5,012 nucleotides of DNA from CAXXOK01 sp035353235 (GTDB taxonomy: Bacteria > Bacillota > Clostridia > Christensenellales > Aristaeellaceae), in NCBI GenBank assembly GCA_035353235.1, contig DAOPZG010000171.1, positions 1 to 5,012 of the forward strand. Direction: 5' to 3'. The position numbers and the translations under genes were made by a program. The first letter of the stretch is position 1, and every line of letters begins with the position of its first letter. The notes under the pieces are model-generated. The model had not been told where the DNA came from. It saw only the letters and a program-made list of their open reading frames with translations, and ran no database searches. Below, piece after piece: positions 1-5,012 of the stretch.

Positions 1-2
1 CG

Positions 3-227
3 AGAGACCATAACGACAAAACGATGATGGAGATTGCCGCCAGGCAACCCCGCATCTTAGCTAAATACCTTCAAGATCCCAAAGACGGTTTATGGTATCA
101 CTCCTACTGGGTGAAACAACACACCCACTACCCGAGGAAGAAAATCTATTGGGGAAGAGGCAACGGGTGGGTCATCGCTGCGTTACCGATGATTCTTGAA
201 GCGATTGGTGAGCACGAAGAAAAAGAA
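3..227 (+). pseudogene. Fragment of GH88/GH105 unsaturated glucuronyl/rhamnogalacturonyl hydrolase (YteR/YesR-like)
   Basis: This is the left segment of the chimeric frame. Visible family signatures are AKYLQDP, DGLWYHSYW and WGRGNGWVIAALP, which in GH105 proteins lie on the inner helices of the (alpha/alpha)6 barrel lining the active site. The match fades after LEAIGEHEE, where a complete enzyme would go on for roughly another 100-150 residues. A hand count gives about 50% G+C for bases 1-240 against about 65% for 241-360, which fits two different origins, although the stretches are short. The right boundary is approximate (about 213-230), because Glu/Lys-rich residues occur in both families at the join. 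Confidence 0.7.
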
Positions 228-398
228 CTGCTCACCGGCGAAATTCCTTCCCCCATTAACCCGCCCAGCGGCTGTCGTTTCCGCACCCGCTGCCCTCTCG
301 CGCAGCCCCGGTGTGCCGCCGAAGAACCGTCGCTTCGGGAGATTGAAGGTCGCCTGTGCGCCTGCCATTTCCCTTTGGCTGATTCGTCGCAGGCTTGA
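3..398 (+). CDS. Chimeric partial ORF: GH88/GH105 hydrolase segment fused in frame to peptide ABC transporter ATPase C-terminal tail
   Basis: The frame is open from the left edge, so the gene is 5'-partial. The ATG at 24 is probably internal, because the residues encoded before it already fit the first family. Numbering from that ATG, residues 1-66 look like the C-terminal half of an unsaturated glycoside hydrolase of family GH88/GH105, with the typical AKYLQDPKDGLWYHSYW and WGRGNGWVIAALP stretches. These enzymes hydrate unsaturated uronyl ends of pectin fragments or glycosaminoglycan. From about residue 68 the protein becomes the C-terminal tail of an oligopeptide/dipeptide ABC transporter ATPase, with GEIPSPINPPSGCRF and a Cys-rich ending. 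No known family joins these two pieces, and neither part is complete: the hydrolase lacks its last helices and the ATPase lacks its whole nucleotide-binding domain. I read this as a recombination or assembly junction and not as a functional fusion. The 3' part belongs with the downstream peptidase gene. Confidence 0.8.
   Translation, partial: RDHNDKTMMEIAARQPRILAKYLQDPKDGLWYHSYWVKQHTHYPRKKIYWGRGNGWVIAALPMILEAIGEHEEKELLTGEIPSPINPPSGCRFRTRCPLAQPRCAAEEPSLREIEGRLCACHFPLADSSQA
225..398 (+). pseudogene. C-terminal tail (oligo_HPY region) of oligopeptide/dipeptide ABC transporter ATP-binding protein, DppD/DppF/OppF type
   Basis: The segment reads LLTGEIPSPINPPSGCRF, then RTRCP and a final ACHF. This is the standard C-terminal extension of the ATPases that power Opp/Dpp peptide importers at the inner face of the membrane. 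Numbered from the ATG at 24, Cys84, Cys90, Cys97 and Cys114 keep the spacing of the conserved cysteines that bind an iron-sulfur cluster in structurally studied Dpp ATPases (from memory of that family). The Walker A, signature and Walker B motifs are absent because the upstream part has been replaced by hydrolase sequence. The stop at 396-398 lies 46 bp before a same-strand S9 peptidase, with no hairpin between them. That spacing suggests the original gene was the last transporter gene of a peptide-uptake operon leading into the peptidase. Confidence 0.8.
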
Positions 399-431
399 GT
401 TTTCTCCCTGTTCTTCTTGATTTTTAATTGC

Positions 432-435
432 GGAG
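432..435 (+). promoter_or_regulatory. Shine-Dalgarno for the S9 peptidase
   Basis: GGAG lies nine bases before the ATG at 445 and supports that start. The protein beginning there also matches the normal family N-terminus. The 46-bp gap behind the preceding stop shows no hairpin or clear promoter, so read-through from the transporter operon is likely. Confidence 0.6.
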
Positions 436-444
436 CGTGAACAA

Positions 445-2478
445 ATGAGAAATTATCCCGACGTGCCCAAAAGACCGGTTATCAACCGATACTTCGATGT
501 GGATATAACGGACCCCTACCAGTATCTGGAGGATAAAACCTCCTGCGAAACGCTCTCCATCGTCGCTGCTGAAAACGCCTACACCAAAGGCTGGTTTGCA
601 GGGCATCCGGATTTCTCGGCAGAACAGCTGGAACAGGAGCTTCGCCGGAAAGATGCGCAAAAAACCCGTGAACTTACCAGCGTCAGCGAAGCCTGCGGCG
701 CACGCTGCGGAATGCGCAGCGTACAGGGCGGCCTGCACGAAGTGGTTGCGCTGGATGAACAAATGCGCGTAACAGACGTTCTCCTGACCGAGGCAATGCT
801 TGACAATCGCATGCACCTGTTTTCAGTTACGCCCTGCCCCGCCAAAGCCGGTCTGTACGCGGTGCTGGGTGTGATCCACGGGCATCCCCGTTGCTGCGTA
901 ATCATATGGGACGCTGAAACGCATCAAACGCTCGCGGAGTTGGACGGAACCTTTGGTTTTGCATGGAGCCTCGATGGGAAAGCCGTGTTATACTCCGACG
1001 CCGAATTGGACGCGGCAAACAGCCGTAATATCAATCGCGTGCGGCGTTATGACTGGCAGACTAATAAACTGACAACATTATATACTTATCCGGAAAACGC
1101 TGTGTTTATCCAGATCGCACCGGTTGACGGTGGCTGTTTCTTCCAGGTGCTGCTTACCTACGATGATACGTTGGTTCTGTTTTGGGACGAAGTTTCCGGC
1201 TCCGTTAACCGTTTAAATAACGGCACGGGCTCTTATATGTATATCGGGTCGCAGGCAGGTCGGTATTATTTCGTCACCAACCACGACGCGCCTCTTTCCC
1301 ACGTGGTATCCATCCGCACCGCGAATGCTACTGTGCCGGACAGCCTGCAAAACGATTTCACCATTACGCTTGCGGAGAAAAAATCTCTTCTCAGCGCTGC
1401 CGGTGTGGTTCCTGATGGTCTGCTGACTCTGCACAGTCAAAATGCCTGCTCCGTGCTGACACTTAACCGTTTTACCGGCGACGCACCGGAGGATATCCCT
1501 CTGCCCGACCGTTATGGATACGCATCCGGCGAGGAGCGACTGGAAATATCGGATAGTGGGCACCTGTTTCTGAACTTTGAAAGCTTTACGCAACACTCCT
1601 GTGTGCTGGAGTACGACGCGTACACGCACGCCCTGACCCGTTTTTCGCAGGGACCGGAACGGGATGTGTCCGGTATTGTAGTGGATCAATGCTTTTTCCC
1701 CGCGAGAGACGGACAAAAAATACTGGTGTATCTGGTACGGCAAAAGGACCTGATTCCTACCGGCAATACTCCGGTGCTGATGTACGGATACGGCGGTTAT
1801 TCTGTCTCCTCCAATCCATGGCCCGTTGACCTGGTAACCGGTCACGACGTAGTGGAATGGGTGCAGAAAGGCCGCATATACGCGCATTGCATCATCCGCG
1901 GCGGAAACGAATATGGTACACGCTGGCACGAAGCAGCCATGAAGGGCAGTAAAAAGAACGCCTTTCAGGACTTTATCGATACCGCGCGGTATCTGGTCGC
2001 GTCTGGTTGGACCAAACCCGCAAAAATCGTCGCAACCGGGTTGAGCAATGGCGGCCTGCTGATGACCGCCGTTACCACCATGGCACCGGACGCGTTCGGC
2101 ATCGTTGTCGCATCCGTCCCCCATACCGATATGCTCCGTTTCCGCAACGATGACCGCGGCATGATGTACATCACCGAATACGGCGATCCGCTGGAAAGCG
2201 AAGCCATGTTCCGCTATATGTATTCCTACTCTCCTTACCATAATATCCGACAGGGGCAGGTTTATCCGGCATTATACGTGCAGACCGGTGAAATGGACAA
2301 CAATGTGCCGCCCTATCATGGCAAGAAATTTGCCATCCGTATGCAGGCTGAGGCCAGCGAACAGAATCCGGTTTTACTTCAGGTGCTGGCACATGGCAGC
2401 CACAATCGTGGCGTTGGTGACGAATATTATCAGAACACCGCTCAAATGCAGGCCTTTGTGGAAATTCAGCTCTCCTGA
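445..2478 (+). CDS. Prolyl oligopeptidase family (S9) serine peptidase
   Basis: A complete 677-residue protein, close to the usual 680-710 of prolyl oligopeptidases. No signal peptide or membrane segment is visible, so it is probably cytosolic and cuts short peptides. The start is typical of the family (YP near the N-terminus, then DPYQYLED at about 23-30). Residues ~70-410 should form the beta-propeller gate and ~410-677 the alpha/beta-hydrolase domain. Catalytic-domain landmarks are YGYGGY (447-452), RGGNEYG (485-491), the nucleophile elbow GLSNGG with Ser534, GEMDNNVPP with Asp618, and GSHNRG with His653. The SNGG elbow favours the prolyl-oligopeptidase branch over oligopeptidase B (usually SAGG). 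Two pocket positions differ from the classical enzyme: Tyr575 where the proline-stacking Trp is expected and Asn620 where the substrate-binding Arg is expected, so strict proline specificity is uncertain. A GGAG at 432-435 lies 9 bases before the ATG. The transporter tail upstream suggests a role in using imported peptides. Confidence 0.93.
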   Translation: MRNYPDVPKRPVINRYFDVDITDPYQYLEDKTSCETLSIVAAENAYTKGWFAGHPDFSAEQLEQELRRKDAQKTRELTSVSEACGARCGMRSVQGGLHEVVALDEQMRVTDVLLTEAMLDNRMHLFSVTPCPAKAGLYAVLGVIHGHPRCCVIIWDAETHQTLAELDGTFGFAWSLDGKAVLYSDAELDAANSRNINRVRRYDWQTNKLTTLYTYPENAVFIQIAPVDGGCFFQVLLTYDDTLVLFWDEVSGSVNRLNNGTGSYMYIGSQAGRYYFVTNHDAPLSHVVSIRTANATVPDSLQNDFTITLAEKKSLLSAAGVVPDGLLTLHSQNACSVLTLNRFTGDAPEDIPLPDRYGYASGEERLEISDSGHLFLNFESFTQHSCVLEYDAYTHALTRFSQGPERDVSGIVVDQCFFPARDGQKILVYLVRQKDLIPTGNTPVLMYGYGGYSVSSNPWPVDLVTGHDVVEWVQKGRIYAHCIIRGGNEYGTRWHEAAMKGSKKNAFQDFIDTARYLVASGWTKPAKIVATGLSNGGLLMTAVTTMAPDAFGIVVASVPHTDMLRFRNDDRGMMYITEYGDPLESEAMFRYMYSYSPYHNIRQGQVYPALYVQTGEMDNNVPPYHGKKFAIRMQAEASEQNPVLLQVLAHGSHNRGVGDEYYQNTAQMQAFVEIQLS

Positions 2479-2565
2479 CAGGCCTCATGCAACAGGAGAA
2501 CTGATTTCACGTATCGAACTCACGAACCGTTCACTTTCGTATCTCCATTGTCAACGGTTGAGCGA

Positions 2566-2570
2566 AGGGG
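2566..2570 (+). promoter_or_regulatory. Shine-Dalgarno that decides a GTG start for the GNAT-DUF3795 gene
   Basis: AGGGG ends immediately before the ATG at 2571, leaving no spacer, but lies nine bases before the in-frame GTG at 2580. Normal spacing therefore favours the GTG, giving an N-terminus of (M)IRELQPSE as in many GNAT relatives. Confidence 0.6.
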
Positions 2571-2579
2571 ATGGTTGCG

Positions 2580-3323
2580 GTGATCCGGGAATTACAGCCT
2601 TCCGAAACCGGTACGGCGCTTGAACTGGCGTGGCGGGTATTCTTGTCCTTTGAAGCTCCGGATTATTCGCCCGAAGGCGTTGCGGAGTTCCGAAAAAGTC
2701 TGGATGATTCGGATTTTGTCGCTCGGCTCCGGTTCTTCGGCGCGTGGGAAGCAGATCGTCTTATCGGCGTACTGGCCACACGGAACAACGGTGGTCACAT
2801 CGCTCTGTTCTTTGTGGATGAGGCTTTCCAGAGGCAGGGAATCGGGCGGTCGCTTTTCACCTATGCAAGCCTGCTCAATCCGTATGACAGGATGACCGTC
2901 AACGCTTCCCCATATGCCGTTCCGGTTTATCAGCGCCTTGGGTTTGTTGAGACAATGCCGGAGCAGGTAACGAATGGGCTCCGTTATACGCCGATGACCC
3001 TCTCCATTTCCCGCGCGGATACCCTGTGCCCCTGTGGTGCGGACTGCACCGCATGCGAAAGGTACCCCGTGCAATGTGCGGGTTGCGCCTCCGTCCGAGG
3101 TAAGGTCTGGTGGACAGAATATACAGGGCATGATGTTTGTCCCATTTATACCTGTTGCGCAGAGGATCGCCATCTGATGCATTGCGGCAAATGTGCGCAA
3201 TGCCCATGCGATCTTATCCGGCAAAGCGATCCGACCAGGACCAAGGCGGAAAACCGCGCGCTTTTGCGTTCCCAATTGGAGAGGCTTTCCATGATCCCGC
3301 ACTCTTCTGTGCTTCCCAGATAG
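2580..3323 (+). CDS. GNAT family N-acetyltransferase fused to a Cys-rich DUF3795-like domain
   Basis: A two-domain protein of 247 residues if translation starts at the GTG at 2580. Residues 1 to ~145 form a GNAT acetyltransferase: a typical opening (IRELQPSE, WRVFLSFEAPDYS), the acetyl-CoA pyrophosphate-binding loop QRQGIG (84-89) after a LFFVDE strand, and the late NASPYAVPVYQRLGF element (108-122). The acyl acceptor cannot be read from the sequence. Residues ~150-211 hold 13 cysteines in a DUF3795-like layout: CPCGADC, then TAC, CAGC, CPIYTCC, and CGKCAQCPC at the end. Such a pattern suggests zinc or Fe-S binding, which is inference. An ATG at 2571 would add three residues, but the ribosome-binding AGGGG directly abuts it. 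From the GTG the same AGGGG is nine bases away and the N-terminus matches the usual GNAT start. The gene lies 101 bp after the peptidase stop and is followed by a strong terminator. Confidence 0.87.
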   Translation: MIRELQPSETGTALELAWRVFLSFEAPDYSPEGVAEFRKSLDDSDFVARLRFFGAWEADRLIGVLATRNNGGHIALFFVDEAFQRQGIGRSLFTYASLLNPYDRMTVNASPYAVPVYQRLGFVETMPEQVTNGLRYTPMTLSISRADTLCPCGADCTACERYPVQCAGCASVRGKVWWTEYTGHDVCPIYTCCAEDRHLMHCGKCAQCPCDLIRQSDPTRTKAENRALLRSQLERLSMIPHSSVLPR

Positions 3324-3347
3324 CATGGTTTACTGAATGGGCTATAT

Positions 3348-3380
3348 AAAAAGCTCAACCTATTGAGGTTTGAGCTTTTA
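3348..3380. terminator. Bidirectional intrinsic terminator between convergent genes
   Basis: The arms AAAAGCTCAACCT (3349-3361) and AGGTTTGAGCTTTT (3366-3379) pair perfectly apart from one bulged T, around the tetraloop ATTG. The stem has A residues on its left flank and T residues on its right, so either strand's transcript ends in a U-run. It lies 24 bp after the stop of the plus-strand GNAT-DUF3795 gene and about 55 bp beyond the stop of the minus-strand pyruvyl transferase gene, so it can end both transcripts. The rest of the 3324-3435 gap shows nothing else I can name. Confidence 0.87.
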
Positions 3381-3435
3381 CTATATTATGCCTGACTGCT
3401 CTATGCGTTCAATGCAATTTATGCTTTTTACAACG

Positions 3436-4488
3436 CTATCTCCATTTTAAGAAACCTATCCGCTGGCGCTCCAGCAAACCGTTCTTAACAAGAAAACCCC
3501 GGTAATTTTTCTCCAGAGAAGGGAAAATTTTATTAAACTCTGTAAAGTCAGCCTTTTCGTAATAATACATCGGATCCTTCGTATCATCAAACTCCTGCGG
3601 CAGCAGCATTGGCAAGTGAAAAAAGCGGCACATTTCCGCCATGCGCTCGTCCCGTACAATAAAAAGAGCAGGTGTCCGGTTGAGCATCGCGATCACGTTT
3701 CCATGGAACCGGCTACCGATAGCGAACTGATACCCAGACATCCATTCACGCCATTGCGCAACGCTGAAAAATACCCGGCTCTGCCGCTGCAGCCAGCCGT
3801 CCAGCATTTCAAAGAGTGGCGGATCATTCAAGTGCTCCGGTTTCAGCGGCAACGCCGTCTGTTCCGCAAATCCCCAATCCCGCTGCGCCGCGTACCGTAG
3901 AAAACGGCGTTCCCCATCCGGCAGCAAGTCGTAAAAAGTACGGAAGTTTGCCGCCACACGGTCGAGTGTCCGGATCTCCTGCCGTACGATACGATGCTCT
4001 CTGTCCAACGAAAAGTAAAGCGAAGGGCATCCGATGACACGCATATTGCGAATTCCGTTGCTTTCCAGAATACCGGCGGTATACTCGCCCCGGATTCCCA
4101 TTTCGCAACGTTCCGAAATTTCCATCAGAAGACGCACGGTATTGGGATGGAGGCGAACCGTTTTTTGCCCGGCATATCCCTGAATACCAATACTGATCGG
4201 CACCAGTTTTTTATGCCCAATCCGATCCAGCATTGACTGGATCATCGGATATTCCGTATTTTCGCAAATCCAGGACAAACCAGCTGTGACAAAAGAATCG
4301 CATTCCGACAGATCCGCTTCGGTGGCATCCTGCGGATCACATGCGACCGGAACCGTGGGAAGTACATTTTTCAGCGCCTCAATATAAAGAAGGTTGCCAG
4401 TATTCTGCTCCACCTGCCGAAAACGTTCGGCAGCCTCCAGATAGGGCAGTCTTTCAGTTGGGTACCAAAACAACCCGACTTTCTTCAT
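3436..4488 (-). CDS. Polysaccharide pyruvyl transferase family protein
   Basis: A complete 350-residue protein of the polysaccharide pyruvyl transferase family (PF04230 type). These enzymes transfer a pyruvate ketal from phosphoenolpyruvate to a sugar in exopolysaccharide or cell-wall glycan. Supporting features, in order: the N-terminal NTGNLLYIEALKNVLP (29-44, like the family's N-G-x-L-x-x-EAL start), VPISIGIQGY (96-105), GIRGEYTAGIL (131-141) followed by VIGCPSLYF (151-159), and the C-terminal signature GSRFHGNVIAMLNRTPALFI (258-277), where RFHG is the most conserved core. No signal peptide or membrane segment is visible, so it should act in the cytoplasm on a lipid-linked or nucleotide-linked precursor. 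The ATG overlaps the preceding stop codon by the ATGA arrangement, and a purine-rich AGGAAGGA lies about 12 bases upstream, so translation is probably coupled. The acceptor sugar is unknown, and some family members are not proven to transfer pyruvate. Confidence 0.88.
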   Translation of the reverse strand: MKKVGLFWYPTERLPYLEAAERFRQVEQNTGNLLYIEALKNVLPTVPVACDPQDATEADLSECDSFVTAGLSWICENTEYPMIQSMLDRIGHKKLVPISIGIQGYAGQKTVRLHPNTVRLLMEISERCEMGIRGEYTAGILESNGIRNMRVIGCPSLYFSLDREHRIVRQEIRTLDRVAANFRTFYDLLPDGERRFLRYAAQRDWGFAEQTALPLKPEHLNDPPLFEMLDGWLQRQSRVFFSVAQWREWMSGYQFAIGSRFHGNVIAMLNRTPALFIVRDERMAEMCRFFHLPMLLPQEFDDTKDPMYYYEKADFTEFNKIFPSLEKNYRGFLVKNGLLERQRIGFLKWR

Positions 4489-5012
4489 GAACCAGCTTTT
4501 TCCTTCCTCACGAATTGATACATCTTCTTTACTCCTTTATACCCGAAACGGACCATTTTGTAAAGAGCCGGTTTGTCCTTAAGCCGCATTTTCGTTTTGT
4601 CCGCAACTTTGCGCACCCGCGGATGTCTGGGCGGCGCAGGCGGAGGAGGAATCACCGGCGCTTTGGGCGCCGGCGGGTCGAGAGTGTCCACCTGTCTGCG
4701 GGCAAGCGCATAGATGCCGATCTTGGAACATCCGCCATACACATCGTCCTCGAAATAGCTTTCTTCAAACATGCGGTGATCCGCCGGAAGGGCGCAGCGT
4801 AAAAAGCTTTCGAATGGCATGGAAACCTGCTGAGGCGAATAAGGCAGCCCGTTTCCGAAACGCTCCGAATAATCCCGCACCATCTCCAACGCCGCTCTTT
4901 GAATCGTTTCTACCACAAAAACCGTAGAGTAGCCGGGTTTGGTTGTTTCAAAAACCGGAACCGGCTGCCCATCCTGTTCGCGGATCGCAATACAGGCGGG
5001 TGTGAGGCTGGA
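4485..5012 (-). CDS. Unrecognised protein, 5'-partial, with Pro-rich linker and basic C-terminal tail; likely part of a glycan cluster
   Basis: The reading frame runs off the right edge; 175 residues are visible. A GTG at 4914-4916 could act as a start, but 32 further in-frame codons upstream without a stop read as ordinary protein (IAIREQDGQPVPVFETTKPG), so the real start probably lies outside the window. I do not recognise the family. Counting from that GTG, residues 1-75 are a globular-looking segment with conserved-looking patches LPYSPQQVSMPFESFLRC and FEEDVYGG-like FEDDVYGGCSKIGIY. Residues 81-99 are a linker with 11 prolines in 19 positions, and ~97-140 form a strongly basic tail rich in Lys, Arg and aromatic residues that could bind a membrane surface or nucleic acid. 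The four-base overlap with the pyruvyl transferase gene suggests a shared operon, and a glycosyltransferase or a glycan-assembly partner is a guess from context only. Confidence 0.7.
   Translation of the reverse strand, partial: SSLTPACIAIREQDGQPVPVFETTKPGYSTVFVVETIQRAALEMVRDYSERFGNGLPYSPQQVSMPFESFLRCALPADHRMFEESYFEDDVYGGCSKIGIYALARRQVDTLDPPAPKAPVIPPPPAPPRHPRVRKVADKTKMRLKDKPALYKMVRFGYKGVKKMYQFVRKEKAGS
4620..4676 (-). other. Proline-rich linker coding segment
   Basis: This segment encodes residues 81-99 (counted from the GTG at 4916), with prolines at 11 of 19 positions including a run of four. It separates the folded-looking part of the unrecognised protein from its basic tail. The run of CGG/GGA/GGC-like repeats in the DNA is explained by proline codons and not by an independent repeat element. 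Confidence 0.75.

Noticed and set aside
24..398. A functional two-domain hydrolase-transporter fusion starting at the ATG at 24
   Set aside because: Both halves are truncated at the join and lack essential parts (the ATPase has no nucleotide-binding domain), and the frame is open to the window edge.
399..444. Possible promoter or terminator in the T-rich gap before the peptidase
   Set aside because: No stem precedes the T residues and no convincing -35/-10 pair is visible; only a ribosome-binding site is supported.
1213..2241. A long minus-strand open frame of 342 codons inside the peptidase gene
   Set aside because: It lies entirely antisense to a well-supported gene with an intact catalytic triad, its translation shows no recognisable family, and no ribosome-binding site was evident. 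It is a codon-bias shadow.
2525..2559. Inverted repeat AACCGTT (2525-2531) / AACGGTT (2553-2559) between the peptidase and GNAT genes
   Set aside because: Only seven pairs with a 21-base loop and no T-run. It is too weak for a terminator, and there is no independent sign of an operator, though a local regulatory fold cannot be excluded.
2592..3326. A minus-strand open frame of 244 codons opposite the GNAT-DUF3795 gene
   Set aside because: It mirrors a gene with clear GNAT motifs and an ordered Cys pattern, and the antisense translation has no domain-like features.
4600..4690. A GC-rich, repeat-like stretch that could be a repeat element or structured RNA
   Set aside because: It is explained by consecutive proline codons in a minus-strand reading frame, and no repeated unit occurs elsewhere in the window.

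Overview
The window looks like a chromosomal stretch (or metagenome contig) from a mid-GC anaerobic Firmicute, probably a Clostridia/Oscillospirales-type gut or environmental bacterium. This is inferred from the protein families: a peptide ABC transporter ATPase tail, an S9 prolyl-oligopeptidase-like enzyme, a GNAT-DUF3795 protein and a polysaccharide pyruvyl transferase. The Shine-Dalgarno style and codon use fit. No rRNA or tRNA gene, CRISPR array, insertion sequence or phage gene was seen, and taxonomy cannot be fixed from this sequence alone.

Plus strand, 1-3323. The left edge carries an open reading frame (3-398) that is a chimera. Its first ~70 residues resemble the C-terminal half of a GH88/GH105 unsaturated glucuronyl/rhamnogalacturonyl hydrolase. 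From about base 225 it becomes the C-terminal tail of an oligopeptide/dipeptide ABC transporter ATPase (DppD/DppF/OppF type). It is followed after 46 bp by a complete, apparently intact S9-family serine peptidase (445-2478) with Ser534, Asp618 and His653 as the likely triad. A transporter ATPase tail next to a cytosolic oligopeptidase suggests a peptide-uptake and peptide-breakdown operon, so the hydrolase piece at the far left is the intruder. About 100 bp downstream lies a two-domain protein (2580-3323, GTG start preferred): an N-terminal GNAT acetyltransferase joined to a Cys-rich DUF3795-like module.

Centre, 3324-3435. A short convergent intergenic region holds a strong A-tract/stem/T-tract hairpin (3348-3380) that can serve as a terminator for both strands.

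Minus strand, 3436-5012. Two genes overlap by four bases (ATGA). The upstream one runs off the right edge and is an unrecognised protein with a Pro-rich linker and a Lys/Arg-rich C-terminal tail. The downstream one is a polysaccharide pyruvyl transferase. They probably form the 3' end of an exopolysaccharide or cell-wall-glycan cluster transcribed towards the peptide genes.

The points most worth a second look are the in-frame chimera at the left edge, the GNAT-DUF3795 fusion, the altered specificity-pocket residues of the peptidase, and the unrecognised tailed protein coupled to the pyruvyl transferase. I do not see a convincing new multi-gene system.
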